The notes beneath the pieces are model-generated. The model did no database searches. It was given only the letters and a program-made list of their open reading frames with translations, and had not been told where the DNA came from. A stretch of DNA of 54,266 bases from a virus: the IMG/VR virus record IMGVR_UViG_3300029953_000039, positions 1-54,266 of that record, one strand, 5' to 3'. The translations under genes were made by a program, and so were the position numbers. The first letter of the stretch is position 1, and each line of letters begins with the position of its first letter. Shown piece after piece: positions 21,773 through 29,848 of the stretch.

Positions 21773-23880
21773 TGCCGAATTTTGCCTCAAGCTACAAGCC
21801 ACAAGTCAAGCGTCTGCCCGATGGCCGATCAAGCCGCGAGCGAGAATCCATCGACATTACCGCTCTGGCTCGTCAGCGCGTCGTTGACCGGCGCAAAGAG
21901 CAGGATCAAAAACGGGCCTTTGGATTTTCTGGTGCCAACGTCACGCGCCTAAATTCTGATTGGTGGCGTTCGCCGCAGAGCGCGGATTCCGAACTTCGCT
22001 ATGCGCTTCGCAACCTTCGGTTCCGGTGCCGGGATTTGGAGCGTAACAGCGATTGGACGCGCAAGCTACTTTCTCTTTTTGAAGATAACGTCGTGTCGTC
22101 AACGGGCATCAAGTTGCAAATGAAAATTTACGACATGGTGAAAGACCCGATGACGAAAGAGATGATTCGTCAGCTTGATTCCCGCTCGTGCGAACTGATA
22201 GAGGCAGCATGGCAGGAGCAATGCAAAACGGAGAATTATACCGTCACGCGCAGGCTTTCGGACATAGCGGCTGACAAACTTATCATGCGTTCCATCGTGC
22301 GCGATGGCGATCTGCTCGTTAGAAAAATTCGCGGCTACTCGAATAAATTCAAATATTCCGTCGATATTATGGAGGCGGATTATCTCGACGATTTTTACAA
22401 TGACTCGATAACGCTTTCCAATGGCAACCAAGTACGCATGGGCGTCGAGGTTGACGGATGGAAATGTCCTATCGCCTACTGGATGCTGACGGAGCACCCT
22501 GGAGACTTTTCTTATGGAGTCGAACAGCAATTTAAGCGGATACGAATTGAGGCAGACGAGATTATCCATCCATATGTAACGGAGAGGCCTGGCCAATCGC
22601 GCGGCATCCCATGGCTAGTTGCGGCAATGAATCGAGTTAATATGCTCGGCGGTTACGAGGAGGCCGAACTTGTCGCCGCTCGGTTGGCCGCTTGCAAGGG
22701 CGGTTTCTATATCACTGATCGCCCGCAAATGGGGCAGATGGACGGAGGCTATGCCGGGCAAGAGACCGATCAGCGGGTGCCAATGGAAAACATGGAGCCT
22801 GGCGTAAACGAGACCTTGCCTATCGGCATGAAATATCAGCCGAATGATCCGCAACATCCGCACTCGAATTTTCCGGCGTTCTCAAAACAACAGCTTCGCG
22901 CCGTCGCGTCGTCCGTCGGCGTGGCTTATGTGTCGCTGGCAAACGATCTTGAGGGAGTCAATTTTTCTTCCATTCGAGCGGGGCTTCTCGACGAGCGAGA
23001 GACCTACAAGGGAGTCCAGACCTTTTATATTCAGGACGTGAAAAACCAAGTTTTCGAGGATTGGCTCGAATGGGTTTTGCTTAACGGCTTCCTCGGTATC
23101 ACGCTTCGACCGAAAGATTTCCAGAGGCTCAATCAGAAACAATTCAAGGCACGTCGCTGGGATTGGGTCGATCCGCTTAAGGACATCAACGCGGCTGTCA
23201 CGGCCATCGAGGCGGGCCTTGATACGCGCTCCAATGTCATTGGCCAAAAGGGAGGCGATTATGAAGATGTCATGTCCGAATTGGTTTACGAAAAAAATTA
23301 TCAGGAAGAGCAAGGGCTTGATTTTTCTGGGGCGCAACCATCAACTGCAAAACCGAATTTCCCGGATGATGACAAGTCGGAAGACGGCGATGATGACCTC
23401 AAGAAGACGAAGCAACTACAGGCGCTACTGAAGGGGCGCAAGCTTCGTTTGGGCGAACAATCGGACGCGCGATTTGATGCGCTGGAAACGCGCGTGGAAA
23501 ATCTCATCAAGACTCTCGAAACTCGCCTCAACCCGAAACACGCCGAGCAACCGCGCCATCCTGAAACGGGGCAATGGATCGAAGACGAAAAGCTCTTGGA
23601 AACGGAGAAGAAAGTCGATTCGATTTTGAAGCTTGTACAAGACTTGCTGAACAAAAAAACAGCCCCGCCGCTCGTGGATATTTCCAAGGATGCCGCGCCG
23701 CCGGTCGATCTTCTAAGCGCAGACGACGTGCGAGCGATGATTGATTCTTCCATTCGCAATATCGATTTGGCGAATATTGCTTGGACGCCGGAATTGACCG
23801 CGAGTCACGCGCTTGGAATTGCGGAAATTCCTCATGCCAATGGAACTGGAAAAGTCAGGCGCGGAATAAAGAAAAAATGA
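21772..23880 (+). CDS. Portal protein (lambda gpB-like), 702 aa
   Basis: The portal core covers about residues 40-520: RDLERNSDWTRKLLSLFEDN, VVSSTGIKLQ, IVRDGDLLVRKI, RGIPWLVAAMNRVNMLGGYE and VGVAYVSLANDLEGVNFSSI, typical of the lambda portal family. The ring forms the DNA entry port and holds the terminase and connector. It is about 170 residues longer than lambda gpB; the extension is charged, contains EQPRHPETGQWIED (like motifs in the upstream head proteins) and a coiled coil, and ends basic. Start ATG overlaps the previous TAA by one base. Confidence 0.9.
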   Translation: MPNFASSYKPQVKRLPDGRSSRERESIDITALARQRVVDRRKEQDQKRAFGFSGANVTRLNSDWWRSPQSADSELRYALRNLRFRCRDLERNSDWTRKLLSLFEDNVVSSTGIKLQMKIYDMVKDPMTKEMIRQLDSRSCELIEAAWQEQCKTENYTVTRRLSDIAADKLIMRSIVRDGDLLVRKIRGYSNKFKYSVDIMEADYLDDFYNDSITLSNGNQVRMGVEVDGWKCPIAYWMLTEHPGDFSYGVEQQFKRIRIEADEIIHPYVTERPGQSRGIPWLVAAMNRVNMLGGYEEAELVAARLAACKGGFYITDRPQMGQMDGGYAGQETDQRVPMENMEPGVNETLPIGMKYQPNDPQHPHSNFPAFSKQQLRAVASSVGVAYVSLANDLEGVNFSSIRAGLLDERETYKGVQTFYIQDVKNQVFEDWLEWVLLNGFLGITLRPKDFQRLNQKQFKARRWDWVDPLKDINAAVTAIEAGLDTRSNVIGQKGGDYEDVMSELVYEKNYQEEQGLDFSGAQPSTAKPNFPDDDKSEDGDDDLKKTKQLQALLKGRKLRLGEQSDARFDALETRVENLIKTLETRLNPKHAEQPRHPETGQWIEDEKLLETEKKVDSILKLVQDLLNKKTAPPLVDISKDAAPPVDLLSADDVRAMIDSSIRNIDLANIAWTPELTASHALGIAEIPHANGTGKVRRGIKKK

Positions 23881-24134
23881 CCATGGAAGGCGATTCCCAA
23901 AAAATAATTCACGAGGTTGAGAGCATTATTCGCGCAAGTCCAAATCCGCGTGCGGCGGCGCGAAAAATAGTCGAGATGAAAATCACGGAGAACGCGCGTT
24001 CCATCTCCGTCAAAGAGTTTTGTTTTATGCGCGGCGTCTCGCGAAAGACAGTCTATAATTGGCTGAGTCGCGGCGTCATTCAAGCCGATCCATCCGTGCC
24101 CAGGTTCGGGCATCAGCGTATTATCGTTCGCTGA
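23877..24134 (+). CDS. HTH DNA-binding protein (excisionase/MerR-like), 85 aa
   Basis: ATGA overlap with the portal. A helical N-terminus is followed by SVKEFCFMRGVSRKTVYNWL then SRGVIQADPSVPR: the helix-turn-helix with a short wing seen in phage excisionase-like and MerR-like proteins (residues about 44-80). Its place between portal and capsid genes is unusual for a regulator. It could control the capsid transcript whose leader follows. Confidence 0.6.
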   Translation: MTMEGDSQKIIHEVESIIRASPNPRAAARKIVEMKITENARSISVKEFCFMRGVSRKTVYNWLSRGVIQADPSVPRFGHQRIIVR

Positions 24135-24153
24135 TTATCGGCGTATCCTTCAC

Positions 24154-24181
24154 ACTTTTACACAGTTAGGCAAGTGACGCT
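24154..24181 (+). promoter_or_regulatory. Conserved element in front of the capsid gene (copy 1)
   Basis: In the 76-nt gap 24135-24210. CTTTTACACAGTTAGGCAAG and TGACGCT are nearly the same as at 31490-31517 in front of the tail tube candidate. TTTACA would be a -35-like box. Only these two copies were seen, both directly ahead of a highly expressed structural gene candidate. Confidence 0.4.
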
Positions 24182-24210
24182 AGCCGCCAGCAGGTATTAG
24201 CGTTCACTCA

Positions 24211-26205
24211 ATGACAGCCGACAGCATCAAAATTCCGCAGACGCTTTACCGCAAATGTGAAGTTCGCAAAGGAACTGTCGATAAGGAAACGCGCACGGTT
24301 CCAATGTCGTTTTCCAGCGAAACGCCCGTGCGCCGCACAACTGAGACTGGCGACATTTATAATGAAATTCTGGATCACGCGACCGATAGCGTGATTATCG
24401 GCAGACTAGCTTCCGGCTCCGCGCCGTTGCTCATGCACCATGATCCCAAAGATCAAGTTGGCGTCGTTGATTCCGCCCGGCTCGACGGGAAAGTCGGTCG
24501 CTGCCAAGTCCGTTTTTCTTCCAGCACGCGCGGCCAGGAAATCATGAAGGATGTCGATGAAGGCATCCGAGGCGCAACTTCCGTTGGCTATCAAGTCCAC
24601 TCCATGGATCAGGACGAGGACGACCCCGAAGACGATGAAGGCGTGCCGAATTATCGGTGCCGCTGGGAGCCGATTGAAGTTTCCCTCGAATCAATTCCGG
24701 CGGATCACACTGTCGGCGCGAACCGCAACCTACAAACCCAACCCCAAATTTCAGTTCCGATAAAACGAAAGGCACCCAAAATCATGATCACTCAAACTCG
24801 TTCACGCCAACTCACCGCAGACGGTGCGGGCGGCAATGGAATTTCACTCACGCCGGAAGAAATCCAGACGCGAGTTGACGAGACGGTCAAGAAGGATCGC
24901 CTTCGCGTGGCCGACATTTTGGGATACGCCAAGCAGTACGAGCGCAAGGACAGCCCGGGCGAATTCGCCGAGCAAGCCCGCGCTTACGTTGCCGATCCCG
25001 CCAAGACCGCCGATGATTTCCTCAAGATCATTATCGAAAAGCGGACCAACGCGAAGCCGATCCCGGCAGCCGCCATGCATGATGGTATCATCGGCATGAA
25101 CGACAGGGAGACTCAGCAATTTTCCATCCTCAAGGCCATTCGCGAGCTTTCCGACAACAAGGGCCGTGGTTCTCTCAGCGGCCTTGAAAAGGAAGCCAGC
25201 GAAGCTGCCCTCAAGCGCAGCGGTCGCGGCCTGGAAGGGCCGCTCGGATTTTGCATTCCGGAAGACGTGGTTCGCTCCAAATTCCGGGGCGAAGGCTGGC
25301 AGCGCAAAGCCATGACGCGCGACATGCAAGCAGGCGTCTTTTCGCAAGGCGGCGCATTCGTGGAAACGGAAGTGCTCGGCTCTTCTCTCATTGAATTGCT
25401 CCGCAACAAAATGCAGGTGGTCAATGCGGGCGCAACCACGATGGCAGGTCTCCGCAACAACGTTGCTATTCCGCGCCAAACCGCTGCCTCGACCGCTTAT
25501 TGGCTTTCCGAAATTTCCGCTGTCTCGGAAAGCGATCAGACCTTGCAGCAGCTTTTGCTGACGCCGCACCGTTTGGCCGCAACCACGAATTACTCGAATC
25601 TCCTCCTCGCTCAGGCTACCCTGGACGCAGAGGCGTTTGTTCGCATGGATTTGATGAAGCAGCTTGCGCTGGCCAAAGACCTCGCGGCTTATTCCGGGTC
25701 TGGGGGCGCTCAGCCGATTGGTATCTTCAATACCACGGGCGTTGGCACGACATCCTGGACTTCCGGCGCGCCCACGTGGGCGCAGGCGGTTGGTTTTGAA
25801 ACCACCGTGGCCGCTGCCAATGCGGATTTTGGCGCTCTCGCTTATATCGTCTCCGCTCAAGGCAGGGGCATTCTCAAGCAGACTCCGAAGATTTCGTCTT
25901 CAGCCTTCCCGATTTACATTTGGGAAGCGCCGATTGATGCCTCCAAATCCTCGGAGGGCGAAGGAACGATTAACGGCTACCGGGCGCTTGCCACCAACCA
26001 GCTCAACACGGCTCTGAACGGCAACAAGAGCGTTTTCGGAAATTGGGAAGACCTGGTTATTGCCGATTGGGAAGGCTGGCAGGTCATCGTCGATCCCTAC
26101 ACCTTAGCCACGCAACAGGAAATCCGAATCGTCATCTTCAACTTCACAGACATCGGAATTCGGCACCCCGGCTCGTTCTGCTATTCCACCAACTCACTCG
26201 TCTAA
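24211..26205 (+). CDS. Fused prohead protease and HK97-type major capsid protein, 664 aa
   Basis: Residues 1-170 are a serine protease of the S78 prohead family: LLMHHDPKDQVGVVD (catalytic His76 or His77) and RGATSVGYQVH (Ser124). A Thr/Gln linker and a helical scaffold-like delta region (about 205-300) follow. From about 335 on is the HK97 capsid fold: GGAFVETEVLGSSLIELLRN, AIPRQTAASTAYWLSEISAV, PIGIFNTTGVGTTSW and DWEGWQVIVDPYTL. The protease should cut itself and the delta region off during maturation. The ATG at 24211 has no strong ribosome site. Confidence 0.9.
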   Translation: MTADSIKIPQTLYRKCEVRKGTVDKETRTVPMSFSSETPVRRTTETGDIYNEILDHATDSVIIGRLASGSAPLLMHHDPKDQVGVVDSARLDGKVGRCQVRFSSSTRGQEIMKDVDEGIRGATSVGYQVHSMDQDEDDPEDDEGVPNYRCRWEPIEVSLESIPADHTVGANRNLQTQPQISVPIKRKAPKIMITQTRSRQLTADGAGGNGISLTPEEIQTRVDETVKKDRLRVADILGYAKQYERKDSPGEFAEQARAYVADPAKTADDFLKIIIEKRTNAKPIPAAAMHDGIIGMNDRETQQFSILKAIRELSDNKGRGSLSGLEKEASEAALKRSGRGLEGPLGFCIPEDVVRSKFRGEGWQRKAMTRDMQAGVFSQGGAFVETEVLGSSLIELLRNKMQVVNAGATTMAGLRNNVAIPRQTAASTAYWLSEISAVSESDQTLQQLLLTPHRLAATTNYSNLLLAQATLDAEAFVRMDLMKQLALAKDLAAYSGSGGAQPIGIFNTTGVGTTSWTSGAPTWAQAVGFETTVAAANADFGALAYIVSAQGRGILKQTPKISSSAFPIYIWEAPIDASKSSEGEGTINGYRALATNQLNTALNGNKSVFGNWEDLVIADWEGWQVIVDPYTLATQQEIRIVIFNFTDIGIRHPGSFCYSTNSLV

Positions 26206-26214
26206 AGGAAAATT

Positions 26215-26577
26215 ATGCTTACAATTCTCAATGCTGACGACCCCAAGGTTAAGGCCGTCAAGGTGCGCATCATCGCCGATACGGTCGTGACGCGCGATGG
26301 GCGCGGCGTGTTGCTTTATACGGGCAGCGTGCTGAACGTTCGTCCTCACGAAGCGAATGACCTTTTTGCTTCCATCAAGGCGGTTCGCGCCAAGGACGAT
26401 GAGCCGGAGGTGCTGACAAAGTACACTGCTCCCGCCGTCATCGGCTCGGCACCGGCGGACAAAATTACGCCGGAAGACATGCGTGTTGTGCGTTCCCTCA
26501 TCAAGGCCGTCAGCCTCATGGACGAAGCCGAGGATTTTCCCAAATCTAACCAGTTACAGAAAGCAGGCTCCAAATGA
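26215..26577 (+). CDS. Hypothetical structural-region protein, 120 aa
   Basis: Starts 9 nt after the capsid stop behind AAAGGAAAATT. A beta-rich N-terminal half (VRIIADTVVTRDGRGVLLYT) and a helical C-terminal half. It lies between the capsid protein and the next virion-like protein. Not recognised. Confidence 0.6.
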   Translation: MLTILNADDPKVKAVKVRIIADTVVTRDGRGVLLYTGSVLNVRPHEANDLFASIKAVRAKDDEPEVLTKYTAPAVIGSAPADKITPEDMRVVRSLIKAVSLMDEAEDFPKSNQLQKAGSK

Positions 26578-26984
26578 TTGATCGCGTATCAAACCTCGGC
26601 TTCTTTGAAGTCGTTTCACCCACTACCCTGAACAGTTCCGCTGCCGGAACGGGCTTGGTTGGAGGCGGTATTTTCAACCTGATTACTTCCCAGGCGCAAG
26701 GCCGCGTGGCGTTTTATCTCGACGCCGCCTCCGCCTCCGCCAGCGTCATCGGGCCAACCTTGATTGTCACGCTCCAAACCGCAACGGACAATGCGACGTG
26801 GAGCAACGTTTCCGGGGCGCAATTCGCCACGGTGACCAACGTTTCGACCACCGGAGGCGTTCAGTCGATTTTCGTTGACACGGCTTCACTGAGCCAATAC
26901 AACCGCATCTATGCCACGGTTACAGGAACAACGCCCGGTTTCGTTGTCAGTGTTGTTGCCGTGTATCCCCAGAAAAACGCCTAA
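26574..26984 (+). CDS. Virion-like beta protein, 136 aa
   Basis: Ser/Thr/Ala/Gly/Val-rich with few charges, typical of an all-beta virion surface protein (FNLITSQAQGRVAFYLDAAS; IFVDTASLSQYNRIYATVTG). It precedes a strong terminator and follows the capsid gene, so a capsid decoration role is plausible but unproven. Confidence 0.55.
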   Translation: MIDRVSNLGFFEVVSPTTLNSSAAGTGLVGGGIFNLITSQAQGRVAFYLDAASASASVIGPTLIVTLQTATDNATWSNVSGAQFATVTNVSTTGGVQSIFVDTASLSQYNRIYATVTGTTPGFVVSVVAVYPQKNA

Positions 26985-27007
26985 CACAATTCTTAGCTGT
27001 TCCATTG

Positions 27008-27042
27008 GCCGCATGGTTTAACCGCCATGCGGCTTTCTTTTT
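27008..27042 (+). terminator. Rho-independent terminator after the capsid genes
   Basis: Perfect 9-bp stem GCCGCATGG / CCATGCGGC with an 8-nt loop, directly followed by TTTCTTTTT. It probably ends or attenuates the capsid transcript. Confidence 0.85.
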
Positions 27043-27046
27043 GACT

Positions 27047-27244
27047 ATGAACATATATCGAATCACTCTCCGTCCAACCCATAACTGTCCCATGCCACCG
27101 ACGATCGATTTTACGGCGTCGTCCGTCGAATTGGAAAACGGTTTTTTTACCTTCACTGGCCAGGTGGGAGGCCGGGAAGAAATCATTCGGTCAGTTCAGG
27201 CTGAACTGGTGCGCGAAGTGACCTTGATTGAGGAGGGTGTTTGA
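27047..27244 (+). CDS. Hypothetical protein, 65 aa
   Basis: ATG at 27047, right behind the terminator. Reads MNIYRITLRPTHNCPMPPTI and ends acidic (EIIRSVQAELVREVTLIEEG). It resembles small phage head proteins only in size and place. Its TGA overlaps the TTG start of the next gene. Confidence 0.55.
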   Translation: MNIYRITLRPTHNCPMPPTIDFTASSVELENGFFTFTGQVGGREEIIRSVQAELVREVTLIEEGV

Positions 27245-27924
27245 AAAAGATCATGCTCGGCATAGCAGCGTATGACGGCACGCTGTCTGCCGGAACGTGT
27301 ATGGCCTTGCAGTCATTCATTCTCAACCATAAATCGGCGGATGAATCGATCCGGGCGGAAGTGCATCAATATATTTGCGTGGGAGACAGCCATGTGGACC
27401 GGGCGCGGAATCGCATTGTAAAAGCGTTCCTAAACACAGACTGCTCGCATCTTTTTTTCATTGATTCGGACATTGGATTTACTCCGCAACAAATAGACGC
27501 TCTTCTCGCGCGAGACGTTGAAATCGTCGGTGGTCTCTACCCGAAAAAGGAAATTGGCGAGCCGAAATGGGTTATGGAGATGCTGCCGGAAGTTCCACAG
27601 CCTGATCATACCGGGTTGATCGAATGCAAATTTGTTGGCACTGGCTTCGTGCTGATCGCCCGCAAAGTCTTTGAAAAGTTCATCGAATCCAAGCCGGAGA
27701 TTGAGTATGAGGACGATTCTGACGGCAAGCTTGGCACGATGTGGGCTTTTTTTGGGGGAAAGATCAAGGATCGGCGTTGGCTTAGTGAAGACTGGAATTT
27801 CTGCGCAGATTGGCGCGAGATGGGCGGCAAAATTTACGCCGATACCAACATCATTCTTGGCCACACCGGGAAGGTTACTTTTCCTGTCGTTCCGCAGTTA
27901 CTTGAGCCTGTCGTAAAGCCATGA
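27241..27924 (+). CDS. GT-A-type glycosyltransferase-like protein, 227 aa
   Basis: TTG start at 27241 with GAGGAGGG in front. VDRARNRIVKAFLNTDCSHL then FFIDSDIGF gives a DSD (DxD) metal and nucleotide-sugar site at about 78-80. EIVGGLYPKKEI, FVGTGFVLIARKVFEKF and SEDWNFCADWREMGGKIYAD complete the pattern of phage glycosyltransferases of this type. It sits inside the head-tail operon, so a virion protein is the likely acceptor (inference). Confidence 0.65.
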   Translation: MKKIMLGIAAYDGTLSAGTCMALQSFILNHKSADESIRAEVHQYICVGDSHVDRARNRIVKAFLNTDCSHLFFIDSDIGFTPQQIDALLARDVEIVGGLYPKKEIGEPKWVMEMLPEVPQPDHTGLIECKFVGTGFVLIARKVFEKFIESKPEIEYEDDSDGKLGTMWAFFGGKIKDRRWLSEDWNFCADWREMGGKIYADTNIILGHTGKVTFPVVPQLLEPVVKP

Positions 27925-28256
27925 GCAACACTTCCCAACGCGCCCTAATGTCCGCAGATTTGCGAGACATCATTCAGATGGACTCTGACGCCCTCGTGAA
28001 CTTGGTCTTCAACGGCAAGCCTATCCAGGGCACGAAAGGAGACTTAGTTAACAGCGCCGATCTTGATAGCGATGGCGGCGGGATTTATGAGCAGGCGGAC
28101 ATAACCGCCACGTTCGTTTTTTCGGACTTTCCAACGAAACCGGTTGGCGACGAAATTGTGCAATTGGACAAGATGCAAAAGCGAATCTTGCGCGTCACGG
28201 TGGACGATTTTGGCGCGGCCATCGCGATTGCTTTTGGGCGGAAGAATCAGGATTAA
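27921..28256 (+). CDS. Head-tail connector-like protein, 111 aa
   Basis: ATGA overlap with the glycosyltransferase. Acidic first half, then EQADITATFVFSDFPTKPVG and ILRVTVDDFGAAIAIAFGRK, a beta-rich pattern like small head-tail joining proteins. Placement after the capsid and before neck genes supports this. Confidence 0.5.
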   Translation: MSNTSQRALMSADLRDIIQMDSDALVNLVFNGKPIQGTKGDLVNSADLDSDGGGIYEQADITATFVFSDFPTKPVGDEIVQLDKMQKRILRVTVDDFGAAIAIAFGRKNQD

Positions 28257-28258
28257 AT

Positions 28259-28525
28259 ATGAGCGTCATCATACCTGAAAAACAATGGAACGCGCCGATG
28301 CCGGGTGAGACGCCCGCGCACGCATTTGGTCGCGCTTTGCTGAGAGAAATTGAATTCTCGACAGGTCTCCGCAGTCGCTGTTTTCTTTGGGTTCCACGTA
28401 AATTGAAGTGTGGCAAATGGGCTTGGTTGCGATGGGTCGAGAGAGCTTATGATCTAACTTTGTCGCGCGAGGAAGGCCGGACGCGACACTATAGGCCGCG
28501 CATTATTTACGAGGAGATGTCTTGA
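28259..28525 (+). CDS. Hypothetical protein, 88 aa
   Basis: Basic and Trp/Arg-rich (CFLWVPRKLKCGKWAWLRWV; TRHYRPRIIYEEM). Not recognised. The stop overlaps the TTG start of the next gene; possibly a neck component by position only. Confidence 0.5.
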   Translation: MSVIIPEKQWNAPMPGETPAHAFGRALLREIEFSTGLRSRCFLWVPRKLKCGKWAWLRWVERAYDLTLSREEGRTRHYRPRIIYEEMS

Positions 28526-28749
28526 AATCTAAAACGATAAAAATGGTTGCGCATTACAATCGCATACCAAAAGAATTTTTCAGCGGCTATGGCCCGTTTG
28601 GCTCTCCAATCGTCACAGATACAGGGGAACGATTCGATTTTGAAGGATGTGCCTACGTTGACCACATAGTAGAGCAATGGGGCGGCGACGGCGGCTTTTC
28701 GAGGCAGCCGTCGAAAGTAACCTTCACCGTCTATCGTCCAATCATATGA
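28522..28749 (+). CDS. Hypothetical protein, 75 aa
   Basis: TTG start at 28522 within a TTGA overlap. Reads MKSKTIKMVAHYNRIPKEFF, Gly-rich middle, ends FTVYRPII. No family recognised. Coupled to the next gene by ATGA. Confidence 0.5.
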   Translation: MKSKTIKMVAHYNRIPKEFFSGYGPFGSPIVTDTGERFDFEGCAYVDHIVEQWGGDGGFSRQPSKVTFTVYRPII

Positions 28750-29207
28750 GCCAATCCCTTGATATTGGATGGTGCTGCGAGGCTGTCATCATCCAGATTT
28801 TACAGCAGAACCCGGCGCTTGCGGCTCTCAATCCAAAGCACGCGGACGAGGACACGCCTACGGACAACATCCGAATCGTGGTGAAGGCTGACGGCGTGTT
28901 CCCGGAAGCTCCGAATCCGCGCAATCCGCAATTGAACGTGCGGCGGGTCGATATGCGCGTGCTGATCCGGGCGTCTCTGGGCGAAATGACCGCGCCGGAA
29001 ATTCACACGGCTTACGGGACGATGTGTCAGGTTCTCGAAAACATGGACGGGCTGACTTATGCCAGCATTCCGGCGCTCTCATTTTTCAGTTTCCTTGTTC
29101 CAAAGGTTGACCTTCAAAACAGCCGCGAAAATGACGAGCAAAGGCGCAAGCTCATGAAGACGTTTTCGTTTCTGGCGATTCTGAAAAATACGCAGGCGTT
29201 GCCATGA
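28746..29207 (+). CDS. Tail-terminator-like protein, 153 aa
   Basis: ATG at 28746 in an ATGA overlap. Helix-strand layout (AVIIQILQQNPALAALNPKH; RRVDMRVLIRASLGEMTAPE; FFSFLVPKVDLQNSRENDEQ) fits small tail terminator/neck proteins, and position before the tail tube agrees. This is an inference from order and size. Confidence 0.45.
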   Translation: MSQSLDIGWCCEAVIIQILQQNPALAALNPKHADEDTPTDNIRIVVKADGVFPEAPNPRNPQLNVRRVDMRVLIRASLGEMTAPEIHTAYGTMCQVLENMDGLTYASIPALSFFSFLVPKVDLQNSRENDEQRRKLMKTFSFLAILKNTQALP

Positions 29208-29266
29208 AAAAGAAATTGAGAGATTTTGCCTCTTGGGCACTTGTTGCTATGGCAATGGCAACATGA
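29204..29266 (+). CDS. Possible 20-aa hydrophobic peptide
   Basis: ATGA at both ends. Reads MKKKLRDFASWALVAMAMAT: a short basic then hydrophobic peptide like a leader. Could be a signal-like peptide or only a translational bridge to the gene at 29263. Confidence 0.3.
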   Translation: MKKKLRDFASWALVAMAMAT

Positions 29267-29430
29267 TCGTCACAAACAAATCCGGCGTCAGCACGGAGCT
29301 TTTCGTACTGGACATCATGCGAGATTTTTCAAATCTTACCGCCTTTAACAATGACGGCAGCATCGCTTGGACGAAGAAATGTCGGTCGATTAAGCAGGTG
29401 ATTCGGGAAGTGAAGAGACGGCAAAAATAA
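29263..29430 (+). CDS. Hypothetical protein, 55 aa
   Basis: ATG at 29263 overlapping the previous stop. Contains STELFVLDIMRDFSNLTAFN and a basic end (KQVIREVKRRQK). Not recognised. Confidence 0.5.
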   Translation: MIVTNKSGVSTELFVLDIMRDFSNLTAFNNDGSIAWTKKCRSIKQVIREVKRRQK

Positions 29431-29434
29431 TTTC

Positions 29435-29635
29435 ATGGGCGCTTCCGTCAAAATATCCTTGCGAACCTTTTGGACTAAGGTTAAGCCGGAAGATAATCGC
29501 AAATGACTTATTTGCGGTGATGGCATTTTCCTGAATGCATGGAGCCTTCGGGCGGAAGTTAATGGTCAGTTACAAAAATATCCATGGATCGTTATTTGTA
29601 GCTCATGCGGTGATTGCATGAATGCTCAAAAATAA
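29435..29635 (+). pseudogene. Small Cys-rich gene broken by an in-frame TGA
   Basis: ATG 29435 opens MGASVKISLRTFWTKVKPED, then meets TGA at 29504-29506. The same frame stays open for another 42 codons with LICGDGIFLNAW, KYPWIVICSSCGDCMNAQK and a TAA. The CGDG and CSSCGDC motifs look like a zinc-ribbon, so coding character is on both sides of the stop. TGA is a normal stop elsewhere in this genome, so a Trp-to-stop mutation (TGG to TGA) is the simplest view. Confidence 0.4.
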
Positions 29636-29674
29636 TTCTTGCTTCTTAAAGCCGCTTTCTGTAAAGTTACGCAA

Positions 29675-29848
29675 ATGAGCAAAAAAGAGATAAAAAAGTA
29701 CCTCTCTGAAATTGGTCGCCGGGGCGGATGCTCCACAAGCGAGTCCAAGATGAGCGCGGTGCGAAACAATCTCAAAAAAGCTCGGAAAGCTAAAATTGAA
29801 AACGCTAAACGCAAAATGGACAGGAATTCGACCGCTGATAATGCATAA
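29675..29848 (+). CDS. Small basic protein (SKxEIKKYLxxIGRxGG family), 57 aa
   Basis: ATG 29675. MSKKEIKKYLSEIGRRGGCS, a Ser-rich turn, then VRNNLKKARKAKIENAKRKM. It is a paralogue of 12854-12982. The 3' end overlaps the next gene by 53 nt in another frame. Confidence 0.6.
   Translation: MSKKEIKKYLSEIGRRGGCSTSESKMSAVRNNLKKARKAKIENAKRKMDRNSTADNA

Noticed and set aside
24844-25860. 338-codon leftward ORF inside the capsid gene
   Set aside because: It is antisense to strongly conserved capsid sequence and has no domain-like content; a shadow of biased codon use.
29504-29506. Selenocysteine or stop-codon reassignment at TGA
   Set aside because: Dozens of genes here end in TGA with overlapping starts, and no selenocysteine insertion hairpin was found by eye.
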